Assembly: GCF_017426705.2 (NCBI RefSeq)
Contig: NZ_CP147251.1
Location: 1 to 64,000 of the forward strand
Length of the DNA stretch: 64,000 nucleotides
Reading direction: 5' to 3'
Source of the DNA: Enterococcus sp. DIV2402
GTDB taxonomy: Bacteria; Bacillota; Bacilli; Lactobacillales; Enterococcaceae
Under the pieces are notes generated by a model. The model was not told the origin of the DNA. It made no database searches and worked only from the letters and a program-made list of their open reading frames with translations. The position numbers and the translations under genes were made by a program. Position 1 is the first letter of the stretch. Each line of letters opens with the position of its first letter. Shown here piece by piece: positions 27,982 through 37,965 of the stretch.

Positions 27982-28692
27982 ATGGATGCAATGTTAGGAA
28001 TAGTCATAGATTTTGGAAAAACAGTCAAGTGGATTCCCACTTTTATAGACGGAACGGTTGTGACGATTGTTTTGTCTTTAATAACAGTTGTGTTGGGTTC
28101 ATTACTCGGTTTATTTGCAACATTAATGAAACAATCGCGATTAAAAATTTTAAATATTATTGCGGCAATTTATACACAAGTAATTCGCGGGACGCCATTA
28201 TTAGTCCAATTGTACATTTGGTTATACGGGTTACCTTTAATTGGTATCTCATTACCTGCTATTTCATTTTTAGGAAACACATACGGTTCCAGAGAATTTT
28301 TAACCGCCGTTGTGGCTTTATCAATCAACTCTGGTGCGTATATCTGTGAATTGTTACGTGGCGGGTTAGCTTCGATTGACAAAGGACAAATGGAAGCCGG
28401 ACGCTCATTAGGATTGAGTCGCGGGCAAACCATGAAATCCGTCATTATCCCCCAAGCAATTCGTGTGGTACTTCCAGGACTAGGTAATGAATTTATTATG
28501 ATGATTAAAGAGTCCTCTATCGTCTCAGTTGTAGGAATCTTTGATGTCATGTATACCAGTAATATTGTAAAAGCAGCTACGTATTCTATTTTTGAACCAT
28601 TAATTATCGTTGCTCTGATTTATTTCTTCCTAACCTTTACATTAACTGCATTAATCAAGAAATTAGAAACGAGGTTAAATGTCTATGATTAA
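27982..28692 (+). CDS. Polar amino acid ABC transporter permease
   Basis: 236 residues, HisM/GlnP type, about five membrane helices. It has the ATPase-contact EAA loop [20 protein letters not shown] (about 135-154) and the family pattern [14 protein letters not shown] (about 70). First gene of a four-gene operon. Its stop overlaps the start of the ATPase gene, so the two are translationally coupled. Confidence 0.94.
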   Translation: MDAMLGIVIDFGKTVKWIPTFIDGTVVTIVLSLITVVLGSLLGLFATLMKQSRLKILNIIAAIYTQVIRGTPLLVQLYIWLYGLPLIGISLPAISFLGNTYGSREFLTAVVALSINSGAYICELLRGGLASIDKGQMEAGRSLGLSRGQTMKSVIIPQAIRVVLPGLGNEFIMMIKESSIVSVVGIFDVMYTSNIVKAATYSIFEPLIIVALIYFFLTFTLTALIKKLETRLNVYD

Positions 28693-29419
28693 AACCAATC
28701 AATTAACGAAAAAATTTGGTGATTTAGCCGTTTTAAATGGCATCACAACGCATATTGAAAAAGGTGAAACAGTTGCCGTCATTGGTCCTTCTGGTTCTGG
28801 GAAATCGACTTTTCTTCGTTGTCTAAACTTGATGGAAATTCCGACAAGTGGTGATGTCTATTTCAAAGATATTTTATTAACGAACCCGCAATTAAAAGAA
28901 ATCGAAATCAATCAAATTCGCGAAAATATTGGCATGGTATTTCAACATTTCAATCTATTTCCTAATATGACAGTTTTAGAAAATATCATTTTAGCGCCAA
29001 TGAAGTTAAAAAATCTAACAAAACAACAAGCTTCACAAAAAGCAGAAACCTTACTGAAAAAAGTTGGATTGTTAGATAAAAGAGATGTTTATCCCAATAA
29101 ATTATCTGGCGGACAAAAACAACGGGTAGCTATTGCGCGTGCTTTGGCAATGGAACCTGAAGTCATGTTGTTTGATGAACCTACCTCTGCGCTTGATCCA
29201 GAAATGGTAAAAGAAGTGTTATTAGTTATTCAAGATTTAGCCAAAAGTAATTTAACGACCGTCATCGTAACTCACGAAATGAATTTTGCGAAACAAGTTG
29301 CTTCGCGTGTTCTTTTTATCGACAAAGGCGTGATTGTTGAAGAAGGTACACCGAATGAACTGTTCGATTCTCCAAAAGAACAGCGAACAAAAGAATTTTT
29401 AGATCAAATTACATTTTAA
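28679..29419 (+). CDS. Amino acid ABC transporter ATP-binding protein (GlnQ type)
   Basis: 246 residues: Walker [11 protein letters not shown]-loop [13 protein letters not shown], signature LSGGQKQR, Walker [15 protein letters not shown]-loop VTHEM. This subset serves polar amino acid importers. Overlaps the permease gene by 14 bp and is followed 18 bp later by the binding-protein gene. Confidence 0.95.
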   Translation: MSMIKTNQLTKKFGDLAVLNGITTHIEKGETVAVIGPSGSGKSTFLRCLNLMEIPTSGDVYFKDILLTNPQLKEIEINQIRENIGMVFQHFNLFPNMTVLENIILAPMKLKNLTKQQASQKAETLLKKVGLLDKRDVYPNKLSGGQKQRVAIARALAMEPEVMLFDEPTSALDPEMVKEVLLVIQDLAKSNLTTVIVTHEMNFAKQVASRVLFIDKGVIVEEGTPNELFDSPKEQRTKEFLDQITF

Positions 29420-29437
29420 TTCAAAGGAGTTTTCATT

Positions 29438-30310
29438 ATGAAAAAATTAACATTATTGGTATTAAGTTGTGTGGCGATAGTCACCTTGGCTGCATGCGGT
29501 TCAGGAGATTCAAAAAAATCAGCTGATTCTGGAACAAATGATAAATTGGCACAAATTAAAGACAAAGGAAAATTAGTAATCGGTACCTCCCCTGACTTTC
29601 CTCCGTATGAGTTTTATATTTTAAATGATAAAAACGAAAAGGAAATTGTTGGTAGTGACATTGCGTTAGCCAAGGCAGTTGCGGATGAAATTGGTGTTGA
29701 ATTAGAAATTAAGGCAACCGATTTTAATGGCGTATTAGCCAATATTCAAACCAATAGTGTCGACTTGGGTATTTCTGGCTTTGTAGCAACAGAACAACGT
29801 GAAGGAATCATGGATTTCTCTGAAGGTTACCAACAAGAAGTCAACAATGGTTTTCAAGGAATTTTAGTTCCTAAAGAAATCGCTGAAAAATACCAAACTT
29901 TGGACGATTTAAAAGCTGCTAATTTAACAATTGGTGCTCAAGGTGGCTCCATTCAATTTGAAACTGCTAGTACCTTAACTGATGCAAAAAACATTAAACA
30001 ATTCGGCACAATGGACGCAGCAGTTTTAGCGCTAAACTCAGGTGATATTCAAGCAGTAACTGTTTCAACTTCTTCTGTGGAACCTCTATTAACAACTTTC
30101 CCAGATTTAGTAATTTTACCAAAAGAAACGTTTAATTTAGACCCTGAAAATAAATATGGCACCAATGTTATTGGTTTTCCAAAAGGCGATGACACAGAAT
30201 CGCTGATTACGGTCGTCAATGAAGTAATCAAAGAAAACAATGACAATGGCAATTTAGCAAAATGGCGTGAAGAATCAGAAGAGCAAGCAGTCAATGCCTT
30301 AAAGGAATAG
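29438..30310 (+). CDS. Amino acid ABC transporter substrate-binding lipoprotein
   Basis: 290 residues with lipobox LAACGSGD (Cys about residue 20) and the SBP family 3 pattern GKLVIGTSPDFPPYEF (about 50) and IVGSDIALAKAVADEIGVE. It anchors outside the membrane and delivers a polar amino acid or a derivative to the permease. Given the M20 hydrolase gene directly downstream, the ligand may be an N-acylated or conjugated amino acid (inference). Confidence 0.93.
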   Translation: MKKLTLLVLSCVAIVTLAACGSGDSKKSADSGTNDKLAQIKDKGKLVIGTSPDFPPYEFYILNDKNEKEIVGSDIALAKAVADEIGVELEIKATDFNGVLANIQTNSVDLGISGFVATEQREGIMDFSEGYQQEVNNGFQGILVPKEIAEKYQTLDDLKAANLTIGAQGGSIQFETASTLTDAKNIKQFGTMDAAVLALNSGDIQAVTVSTSSVEPLLTTFPDLVILPKETFNLDPENKYGTNVIGFPKGDDTESLITVVNEVIKENNDNGNLAKWREESEEQAVNALKE

Positions 30311-30322
30311 GAGAATAGCACT

Positions 30323-31498
30323 ATGACAGTCAAAGAAACATTATTAGCATCCATCGAAAATAATATTGATGTGTATATGGAATTAGTAAACACAATGTAT
30401 GAAAATCCTGAAATCGGAAATGAAGAATTTGAAACGATGAAACTACTAGTTAATTATTTGGATAGTGTCGGTTTTAAAACAACATCTGGTTATGTTGTTC
30501 CTACAGGTTTTTTAGGTGAATATGATACAGGCAAACCTGGACCAACCATTGCCGTCATGTGTGAATATGATGCCTTACCTGAAGTTGGTCATGGTTGTGG
30601 CCACAACTTAATTGCAGGTATTGGCGTTGCGACAGGTGAAGCAGTGAAAGGCATTATCGATCAATTTGGCGGTAAATTATTTGTTGTAGGAACTCCTGCA
30701 GAAGAAAATTTCGGTGGTAAAGTTAGTATGTCAGAAGCTGGCGTTTTTGATACTGTTGATGTTGCCTTAATGGTTCATCCAGGTAGTCAAAATGGTGTTG
30801 GCGGACGTTCAAACGCTCTTAATCCAATTAAATTTGAATTTTTTGGTAAAAATGCACATGCATGCGATCCCGCATCAGGTGCTTCGGCTTTAGATGCAGC
30901 CGTTATGAGTTACCTACAAATTAATTTACTTCGTCAATTTGCTGCGCCTCACACATATATTCATGGAGTGATTAAAGATGGTGGTGAAGCAGCGAACGTT
31001 ATTCCAGGTTATGCATCAATGGAATATTACTTCCGTGCACCAACGATTGGTTATGCTAAAGAATTAACAGAAAAAGCCGTACAAGCAGTAGATGGGATTT
31101 GTAAAGCTAACGGCGTCACTTTTAAAACCTCTACTTATGAGTGTCCTTATGAAGATACGGTCATCAACTACAAATTAGCAGATATTTTAGCAGAAAAATA
31201 TGCTGAACTAGGAGTGGAAGATGTAAAACCCGTAGACGAAATTGCCACAGGTTCAACAGACGTCGGAGCTGTCAGTTATCGTTGTCCAACTATCCAAGGG
31301 AATATCAAAATTTGTGGACCAGAAGTAGGTGGACACACAAAAGAAATGGCCGCAGCCACTATTTCTCCAGATGGACAAAACGGCTTAATCAAAGCAGCTC
31401 AAGGATTGTCTCTAACTATTTTAGAATTGTTAGAACATCCTGAAACATTAGCTGCAGTCAAAGCTGAATTTGATGAGACAATCGCAGCCTTAGCTTAA
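30323..31498 (+). CDS. M20-family amidohydrolase (aminobenzoyl-glutamate/N-acyl amino acid hydrolase-like)
   Basis: 391 residues. Metal ligands are visible in GHGCGHN (about residues 91-97), the catalytic Glu in AEEN (about 131), and later HPGSQ and GGHTKEM. The GHGCGHN form resembles AbgA/AbgB-like M20 enzymes rather than PepV dipeptidases. It is cytoplasmic and would release an amino acid from an amide conjugate. Last gene of the amino acid transporter operon, so it most likely processes the imported substrate. Confidence 0.88.
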   Translation: MTVKETLLASIENNIDVYMELVNTMYENPEIGNEEFETMKLLVNYLDSVGFKTTSGYVVPTGFLGEYDTGKPGPTIAVMCEYDALPEVGHGCGHNLIAGIGVATGEAVKGIIDQFGGKLFVVGTPAEENFGGKVSMSEAGVFDTVDVALMVHPGSQNGVGGRSNALNPIKFEFFGKNAHACDPASGASALDAAVMSYLQINLLRQFAAPHTYIHGVIKDGGEAANVIPGYASMEYYFRAPTIGYAKELTEKAVQAVDGICKANGVTFKTSTYECPYEDTVINYKLADILAEKYAELGVEDVKPVDEIATGSTDVGAVSYRCPTIQGNIKICGPEVGGHTKEMAAATISPDGQNGLIKAAQGLSLTILELLEHPETLAAVKAEFDETIAALA

Positions 31499-31510
31499 AA
31501 TAGTTTAAAC

Positions 31511-31546
31511 GTAGCGTACATAATAGTTGTACGCTACCTTTTTTTA
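31511..31546 (+). terminator. Terminator of the transporter-amidohydrolase operon
   Basis: A 10-bp stem GTAGCGTACA/TGTACGCTAC followed by CCTTTTTTT. Confidence 0.9.
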
Positions 31547-31626
31547 TTTAATGAGTACTTTCATTGCACTTCGTTGTGAAAAAAGATACACTACCTTACG
31601 TATATCTAAAAAAAGGAAGGTTTTAT

Positions 31627-33768
31627 ATGATAGATGAGAATGTTTTGTATATCATTGGCTTAGTGTTAGTCATGTTGTATATTTTAACGGGATTTGATGA
31701 TTTTATTTGGGATGTTATTACCTTATTTAGACGCAAATCTTACAAAAGAGAATTATTAGATCTCAAAAAAGCCGATGATATTCCCCCTAAACTGATAGCG
31801 GTGGCCATTGCTGCTTGGCATGAAGAAAGTGTCTTAGGTGATGTTATTGATAACATGATCGAATCGGTCCATTACCCTAATTCTATGTATCATGTATTTT
31901 TAGGTGTATATCCAAATGATGCGGCCACCATTACCGTTGCACGACAATTAGAAGAAAAATATGAAAATGTCCATATGATTATTAATGAATTACCTGGACC
32001 AACTTCCAAAGCGCAAAATATCAACTACATCATTACACAAATTAAAGCGATGGAAAAAGAAAAGCAATGGCATTTTGAAGCTTTAAACGTCCATGATTCA
32101 GAAGACGTTGTTCATCCGTATGAATTAAAAGTAACCAATTATTTACTAGAAACGTATCCTGCTATTCAGTTTCCAGTTTTTCCATTGATGGAAATGCCTA
32201 AGTTTAGCAATTTTTTCAAAAATTTGGTGACGAATACTTACGCTGATGAATTTGCAGAAAATCATTTTTCAACGATGGTCAGTCGCTATAGTAGTGGCGC
32301 TTTTGTCCCCTCGGCTGGAACTGGTTTTACGCTTTCTCGGGAAGTGATTGATAGTTTTGGCGATGAAGATGTTTTACCAAAAGATAGCTTAACGGAAGAT
32401 TATCGCTTATCTTTAACGTTATACCAAAAAGGCATTCAAATGTATTATCCTTTAGTTGAAGTCCCTCGCATTAACTTTAAAAATGAATTTGTTTATGAAT
32501 TTATTGCGACACGTAGTCGTTTTCCTTACACGTTTAAGACAGCCGTCAAACAAAAAACACGCTGGATTTTAGGAATCACTATGCAGTCATTTAAATTCCG
32601 AGAAATTTTTGCAACAAAAGAAATGTCCTTTGCTGGACGCTATTCACTTTATCGCGATTTTAAAGCCAAAATTGGTAATCTATTGGTTCTAGTAGGCTAT
32701 CCAGTTTTAATCTATTTCTTTGCTTCCTTGTTTTGGGACTTAACACCTATTTATCCAAAATATTCCTTATCTTGGTATTTATGTGTCTTAGTGACGATTA
32801 TGATGCTTGAAAGACAATTATTCCGCGCAGTAGCAATTAAACATGTCTACGGGATGCGAAGTGTTTTCTTTGCCTGCTTATTACCACCAATTTTACCCAT
32901 ACGTTTTGTTTATGGAAATATTATTAACATGGTCGCAACGATGAAAGCCTTCCAACAACGAATGTTTGGCAATCAAACACCTGTCAAAAAAGAAAAGAAA
33001 GCTAAACGCAAGAACAAACAAAATGAACAAAAACAATTAGTCTGGGATAAAACTGAACATCATTTTCTAGAAAAAGATGTTTTACAACGTTATCATCGGA
33101 AATTGGGCGATGTGCTGTTAGAAAAAGGGTTCATTGAACCAACCGTCTTAAAAGAAGCTTTGGAAAATGCTAACGAACAAAAACAAGCCTTAGGAGCCTA
33201 CTTATTGGAGCATGATTTGATTTCAGAAGATCGCTTATTAGAAGCACTTGCCAATGTACAACATTTACAATATCTACCTGCAACCAATTTATCCACCTAT
33301 CTTCAACCAGAATTTGCTAAAAAATTTAATCGCAAGCAACTACAAGAATGGTATTGTTTACCGATTTTAGAGACAGACAATCATTATGTTTTTGCTATTT
33401 GTGATGCCACACCACGCGATGCAGTCCCTCTGTTAGAAGAGACGTATCACATTAGTGTATCTACTATTTATGCATTACAACAAACTATTTTGGATGGTTT
33501 AGCGATGTTAGACAGCTCTATCCCATTGATTGATTTTGCTTATGAACGTTATGAACACAAGTTGATTTCTTATAAACAACTCTTCTTAGTCCGTACCTAT
33601 CAAGAAAAAACGGGTGCTTCTTCAGAAGAATTGTTATTGAAAATGGGTTTATTACCTCCGTCATTTGCTGAAAACAATACAAAATCAGAAACAATTAAAC
33701 AACTTCCAGAATCAACCGACCCACTCCAATTAAAAAATGCGACCAACATCACAGAAAAAGTAACCTAA
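31627..33768 (+). CDS. Membrane family 2 glycosyltransferase fused to a C-terminal MshEN-type (GspE-N) domain
   Basis: About 713 residues. An N-terminal membrane helix (5-32) is followed by a GT2 domain with DSED (157-160), TED (256-258) and QKTRW (309-313), which fit the D, TED and QxxRW motifs of processive synthases and NfrB-type proteins. Three or four membrane helices follow (350-440), then a Lys-rich linker (450-470). A C-terminal domain carries two tandem motifs, KLGDVLLEKGFIEPTVLKEAL (from 492) and ALGAYLLEHDLISEDRLLEAL (from 521). These match the repeated motif by which MshEN domains bind c-di-GMP. It probably makes or exports a polysaccharide under nucleotide control (inference). 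The ATG at 31627 follows AAGGAAGG. It is convergent with a GGDEF gene 34 bp away. Confidence 0.87.
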   Translation: MIDENVLYIIGLVLVMLYILTGFDDFIWDVITLFRRKSYKRELLDLKKADDIPPKLIAVAIAAWHEESVLGDVIDNMIESVHYPNSMYHVFLGVYPNDAATITVARQLEEKYENVHMIINELPGPTSKAQNINYIITQIKAMEKEKQWHFEALNVHDSEDVVHPYELKVTNYLLETYPAIQFPVFPLMEMPKFSNFFKNLVTNTYADEFAENHFSTMVSRYSSGAFVPSAGTGFTLSREVIDSFGDEDVLPKDSLTEDYRLSLTLYQKGIQMYYPLVEVPRINFKNEFVYEFIATRSRFPYTFKTAVKQKTRWILGITMQSFKFREIFATKEMSFAGRYSLYRDFKAKIGNLLVLVGYPVLIYFFASLFWDLTPIYPKYSLSWYLCVLVTIMMLERQLFRAVAIKHVYGMRSVFFACLLPPILPIRFVYGNIINMVATMKAFQQRMFGNQTPVKKEKKAKRKNKQNEQKQLVWDKTEHHFLEKDVLQRYHRKLGDVLLEKGFIEPTVLKEALENANEQKQALGAYLLEHDLISEDRLLEALANVQHLQYLPATNLSTYLQPEFAKKFNRKQLQEWYCLPILETDNHYVFAICDATPRDAVPLLEETYHISVSTIYALQQTILDGLAMLDSSIPLIDFAYERYEHKLISYKQLFLVRTYQEKTGASSEELLLKMGLLPPSFAENNTKSETIKQLPESTDPLQLKNATNITEKVT

Positions 33769-33770
33769 TA

Positions 33771-33802
33771 AAAAAGCCGAATCGTCATGATTTGGCTTTT
33801 TT
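33771..33802. terminator. Bidirectional terminator between glycosyltransferase and GGDEF genes
   Basis: Stem AAAAAGCC-GA-ATC pairing with GAT-TT-GGCTTTTT, with A/T tracts on both sides. It serves both convergent genes. Confidence 0.85.
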
Positions 33803-34921
33803 TTACTGATAGTTATTATGATATATTACGACTTTATTTCTTCCTGATTGCTTTGCTATATAACAAGCTTCATCTGCTTTTTTTAATGTTTCTAAAATAT
33901 CTGTTTGGTTGATGGTATTTTCAATTCCTGCTGAAAAAGTAATCGAAACACCGTCCGTCATTCCTACTCCCATAGGATACGTTTCAATTTTTGCACGAAA
34001 TTCTTCAATTATTTTGTAGGCTGAATTTTTAGATGAATCATAAAAAAAGATACAAAATTCTTCGCCACCAAAGCGATAGATTTCAACGTTATTTTTATCC
34101 AAATATAAAGACAAATGTGCTTCTAAAAGCTGAACAAAATCACGTAACACTTCATTTCCAACTAAATGTCCATTTTGGTCATTAATTTTTTTAAAATGAT
34201 CCAAATCAAGCATGGCCACGGTAATGACTTGTTTATGCTCTTTCAAAAACTCAATCATGTCACTTAAAGCAGAGTAATTATGAACCCCTGTCAAGCGATC
34301 AATTTTACTAGCAATCAATTCTTCGCGAATCCGGGCATTCCCTTTTTCTTGTAGCGAAAAATAAAGATAAAAAGACACTAAAATCACTAAAGAACCAGTA
34401 ATAAGTAACACGATGGTGCCACTATTTTCGGTAAAAAAGGATGTACCTACTTCTTGCAAATGGAAATAGGCAGAAATAAGCATAGATAAAATGAACAAAA
34501 CACTAAATTTAAGATTACGCCAGCCAAATGGCAGCCAATCAATCACCACAAATAAAGAAAAAATCAGCAACGCAATCATAAATAATTGATCGTATGAGAC
34601 AACGACTCTGAGATCGATCAACTTTGAATAACTAACTAACAGAAAAGGCGTCAACAAAATTAAATATTTGCCATAGCTTCGAAAAAAATAATACGCAATA
34701 AATAATATTAACGAATACTCGTAATAAACTGCACCAAGTAAGTGAACGGAAAGCGACAACAAACAAAACAAATACGTAAAATACAACAAAATAATAAGTA
34801 TCAATTGCAGAATTTTATTTAAAAAAACTTTTTTCACACTACTAAAAACTGTATCAATAGTAATTAATAAACTGACAATAATACTTGGAAAAAAGATAGT
34901 TAACACCATCATACTTCCCAT
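33803..34921 (-). CDS. Membrane GGDEF-domain protein, probable diguanylate cyclase
   Basis: About 372 residues. The first 190 residues form six or more membrane helices without a recognisable sensor domain. The GGDEF domain (about 205-372) has DRLTGVHN, the metal site LDLDHFKKIND (about 239-249) and an active GGEEF (285-289). The usual inhibitory RxxD I-site upstream of GGEEF is absent (KNNV stands there), so product inhibition is not expected. The ATG at 34921 follows AAGGAG. No EAL or HD-GYP phosphodiesterase gene is in the window. It likely makes the c-di-GMP sensed by the convergent MshEN glycosyltransferase (inference). Confidence 0.88.
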   Translation of the reverse strand: MGSMMVLTIFFPSIIVSLLITIDTVFSSVKKVFLNKILQLILIILLYFTYLFCLLSLSVHLLGAVYYEYSLILFIAYYFFRSYGKYLILLTPFLLVSYSKLIDLRVVVSYDQLFMIALLIFSLFVVIDWLPFGWRNLKFSVLFILSMLISAYFHLQEVGTSFFTENSGTIVLLITGSLVILVSFYLYFSLQEKGNARIREELIASKIDRLTGVHNYSALSDMIEFLKEHKQVITVAMLDLDHFKKINDQNGHLVGNEVLRDFVQLLEAHLSLYLDKNNVEIYRFGGEEFCIFFYDSSKNSAYKIIEEFRAKIETYPMGVGMTDGVSITFSAGIENTINQTDILETLKKADEACYIAKQSGRNKVVIYHNNYQ

Positions 34922-35003
34922 ACATCGTTTCTCCTTAACCTTTACATCCATTTATTAAGCCTAATCATACCCCATAATAAGCGACTTTTCTACGTTTGTT
35001 TGC

Positions 35004-35050
35004 AAAAAAAGAACAGTTTGTCTTGTTATTTGCCAAACTGTTCTTTTTTA
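35004..35050 (-). terminator. Terminator after gluconokinase gene
   Basis: AGAACAGTTTG/CAAACTGTTCT stem followed by a T run on the minus strand. Confidence 0.85.
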
Positions 35051-35051
35051 A

Positions 35052-36422
35052 TTATTTAGAAAAATAATTTTTAAACACTTCTGTGTATTGTTCATGATTT
35101 TCTAGAGATAAAGCAATTGTTTCAATGGGTGCAGGTGTTATTTGACGTCCATAGATTAAATAATATAGTCCCATAATTGGTTCATTATAATCCGACAAAT
35201 AACAATCTACTCCCAAAATATCGGCAGTCATTTCCCGCAACATTTCTGATTTGAAGAAACCACCGCTTAAGGATAGGTTGTCTGTGACATTTACAGTTTC
35301 CGCCAACGTACGAATATTAAATAAAATCCCTTCAACGACACTGCGAATCATATCTTCTTTTGTATGCTGAATACGAATATTTTTTAATGTTCCTGTGACA
35401 TCTGCTTGCCATAAAGGTGCCCGTTCACCATTAATAAATGGTTCAAAACGTAAACCATTAGCCCCAATTGGAGACTGTTTCAAGGCATTAGGCAAGTTTT
35501 CGAAAAACTCAGTTGGCGTGTCTGCATATAGCTGACTTGCCCATTCTAAGACACAGCCCCCATTATTTGAAGGGGCGCCCGTCACGTAATATTTTTCATT
35601 CAAATAATAGCAAAAATTTTGGTTGGTACTATCAAACGTTGGTTGTGTGGTTACTTTGCGAACAGATGCACTCGTCCCAATCGTTAAACTGTTTGGAATA
35701 TCTGTGGCTATATAGCTAGCATAAGCTGCGAGACAACCATCGCTTGCACCAACCACAACTGTGGCGGTTGCTGGAATTTTCAATTCAGTAGCAGCTGACG
35801 GTTCTAAAGAAAAAGTCGCCGTTGTATCAACCAATGGGGCAAGTTGTTGTTTAGAAATACCAATAAAAGCTAAAATTTCATCGTCCCATGTGCGCTCAAG
35901 TAAATTAAATAAGCCCGTTGCCGAAGCCGTCGCATAATCGATGACAAATTCGCCTGTAAAATAATGCATAATGAGCTCTTTAATGCCATAATAATGAGTT
36001 CGTTCTGGGAAACGTGCTTGTTGCTGGAAATACAACAATTTAGCAAAAGGTGACATCGGATGAATTGGTGTGCCCGTTCTTTGATAAAAAGCCGATGCTA
36101 CTGCTTGTTGTTTAAAGGCTGCAATTGTTTGTTCTGCTTGTGTATCCGACCAAATATAAATAGCATCATCCAAACCTTCTCCCCACGGTAAAACGCTATG
36201 CATCGCCACGCTAAAACTAATGGTTTCTAATGCTTCGCGCATATCTTTGGGAATCGATTGAATCCCTACTTTTAAGACCGCTAATAATTCAGTCGCTCGT
36301 TGATAATTCATGTGCTGTTCTCGATAAGTTGTTACCGGACTAGTTTGTTGAAATTTAATTTTCCCATCTGCAATTACTGCAAATTTAATCGCTGTCGTTC
36401 CAATATCAATACCTAAAAACAT
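35052..36422 (-). CDS. gntK: Gluconokinase, FGGY family
   Basis: About 456 residues. The N-terminal phosphate loop is GIDIGTTAIKFAV, the gluconokinase-like motif TGTPIHPMSPFAKL lies near residue 137, the second lobe has IGTSASVRK, and SLSGGFFKS (about 388) is the adenosine site. It phosphorylates gluconate to 6-phosphogluconate. I chose the ATG at 36422 (MFLGIDIG) because GGAGGG precedes it; earlier in-frame ATGs overlap or precede that site. No gluconate permease is adjacent. Confidence 0.85.
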   Translation of the reverse strand: MFLGIDIGTTAIKFAVIADGKIKFQQTSPVTTYREQHMNYQRATELLAVLKVGIQSIPKDMREALETISFSVAMHSVLPWGEGLDDAIYIWSDTQAEQTIAAFKQQAVASAFYQRTGTPIHPMSPFAKLLYFQQQARFPERTHYYGIKELIMHYFTGEFVIDYATASATGLFNLLERTWDDEILAFIGISKQQLAPLVDTTATFSLEPSAATELKIPATATVVVGASDGCLAAYASYIATDIPNSLTIGTSASVRKVTTQPTFDSTNQNFCYYLNEKYYVTGAPSNNGGCVLEWASQLYADTPTEFFENLPNALKQSPIGANGLRFEPFINGERAPLWQADVTGTLKNIRIQHTKEDMIRSVVEGILFNIRTLAETVNVTDNLSLSGGFFKSEMLREMTADILGVDCYLSDYNEPIMGLYYLIYGRQITPAPIETIALSLENHEQYTEVFKNYFSK

Positions 36423-36460
36423 GGCCATCCCTCCATTCATTTCTCGTTTATTGTAGCACA

Positions 36461-36499
36461 AAAAAAGTTAGAAACTGAGTTGTTCGTTTCTAACTTTTT
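36461..36499 (-). terminator. Terminator after trmB
   Basis: AAAAAGTTAGAAAC/GTTTCTAACTTTTT stem with a 10-base loop. It lies between trmB and gntK and overlaps the likely gntK promoter region. Confidence 0.85.
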
Positions 36500-36503
36500 G
36501 TGA

Positions 36504-37157
36504 TTATTTTTTTGTTTTATCAGGGAATTTTGCCTCAACGCGATAAATACGTTGACCACGCGAAGAAAATTTCTCCTCGTATTCCGTCATAATATTGCCT
36601 TCAAAATTGCTCGTATGTAAATCTAACCATACTTTTTGAATGATTAAGCCATATTGTGAGAAGCTTGCTAAGGAATATTCAAACAATCCTTGATTGTCCG
36701 TTTTAAAATGAATTTCTCCTTCTGGACGTAAGATTTGTTCATCGACGGCTAAAAAGGTTTTATATGTTAAGCGACGTTTTTCATGACGACTTTTTGGCCA
36801 CGGATCAGAAAAATTCAAATAGATTTGATCAACTTCACTATCGGCAAAATATTCCGTCAAGGCTGAGCCATCAACGTGTAATAATTGCAAGTTCGGAATT
36901 GCTTCATCAATCAATTTATCTAAAGCAAAAGAGACGACACTCACTTGCATATCAATTCCAATATAATTAATTTCTGGATGTGCCTTAGCCATATTTGCAA
37001 TAAATTGTCCTTTGCCCATTCCAATTTCAATATGAATCGGTTGGTCATTACCAAAGCGTTCTGCCCAGCGCCCTTTCCATTCTTGTGGTTGGTCCACAAC
37101 AAATTGCGGATGCGAAGCGATTAAATCCTCTGCTCCTGTACGTTTTCTTACTCTCAT
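36504..37157 (-). CDS. trmB: tRNA (guanine(46)-N(7))-methyltransferase
   Basis: 217 residues: [11 protein letters not shown] start, SAM motif [10 protein letters not shown] (about 42), and the diagnostic [15 protein letters not shown] (about 115-129). It forms m7G46 in tRNA variable loops. Last gene of the ecsA-ecsB-phosphotransferase-trmB group, an order conserved in many Firmicutes. Confidence 0.97.
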   Translation of the reverse strand: MRVRKRTGAEDLIASHPQFVVDQPQEWKGRWAERFGNDQPIHIEIGMGKGQFIANMAKAHPEINYIGIDMQVSVVSFALDKLIDEAIPNLQLLHVDGSALTEYFADSEVDQIYLNFSDPWPKSRHEKRRLTYKTFLAVDEQILRPEGEIHFKTDNQGLFEYSLASFSQYGLIIQKVWLDLHTSNFEGNIMTEYEEKFSSRGQRIYRVEAKFPDKTKK

Positions 37158-37185
37158 AGTTGTTCCTTTCTGTCACTACCAGACT

Positions 37186-37965
37186 TTATCCTGTATAAAT
37201 TCGTTTTAGCTGTAAAATTTCTTGATTCATTTCTTTGAGCGCATTTCGTTTATGGTATTTTTTTACTTCTTGCAACATACTCAATAACGCATACCAGTAA
37301 ATTTTTTCCATATTTTCACTATTTCCATGGATGCCATAGCTCATCAGCCAATGATTCCAACTAGAAATTGGTAGATAGTGTCCTAGAATTGTTCCGATGT
37401 CAACTGCTGGATCAGCAAACATCACAGAATCCCAATCAACTAAATAAAGGTAATTTTTACAAACTAACCAATTACGATAATTGACATCACCATGCACGAC
37501 AGCTTTTTCAGATGGTTTAAATGGTGGAATATTTTTTTCTAAATAACTATGAACTAAAGACAAAAATTGGTTCTCAACCAAATCCGTCGCTAATTCTGTT
37601 TCATAGTCTTGCAACATCTTTTGTGGTGACCTCACAATGCCGCCCATTTTCTCAAGCATCTCTTTTAAAGAATCTGAATGATGCAAATGGTATAACACGT
37701 CTATCACATCGTTACGTTGTCCAATTTCTTCAGGGTCTAAAATGCGTCCTTCTAACCATTCTTGTGCGGTTAACGTATCGCCATTCCCTGTTCGTTTCGT
37801 CCAAACTAGTTTGGGTGTAATGCCTTCTTTTGACAAAGCAGCAAGCATCGGAGTGGTATTACGTTTGATGAATACTTTGTCTTCTGCTTTTAAACCGACA
37901 TATGCTTTGCCAGTATCGCCTTTAATTGGATGCAGATCCCAATCATTATCAAAACGAATAGCCAT
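37186..37965 (-). CDS. Phosphotransferase family protein (APH/choline kinase-like)
   Basis: 259 residues with the catalytic loop VHGDVNYRNWLV (about 165) and the metal motif LVDWDSVMF (about 184). YtmP-type proteins are found between ecsB and trmB in Bacilli. The substrate is not known; a small alcohol or amine such as a thiamine- or choline-like compound is possible. No resistance role is indicated. It has a strong AAGGAGG start site. Confidence 0.88.
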   Translation of the reverse strand: MAIRFDNDWDLHPIKGDTGKAYVGLKAEDKVFIKRNTTPMLAALSKEGITPKLVWTKRTGNGDTLTAQEWLEGRILDPEEIGQRNDVIDVLYHLHHSDSLKEMLEKMGGIVRSPQKMLQDYETELATDLVENQFLSLVHSYLEKNIPPFKPSEKAVVHGDVNYRNWLVCKNYLYLVDWDSVMFADPAVDIGTILGHYLPISSWNHWLMSYGIHGNSENMEKIYWYALLSMLQEVKKYHKRNALKEMNQEILQLKRIYTG

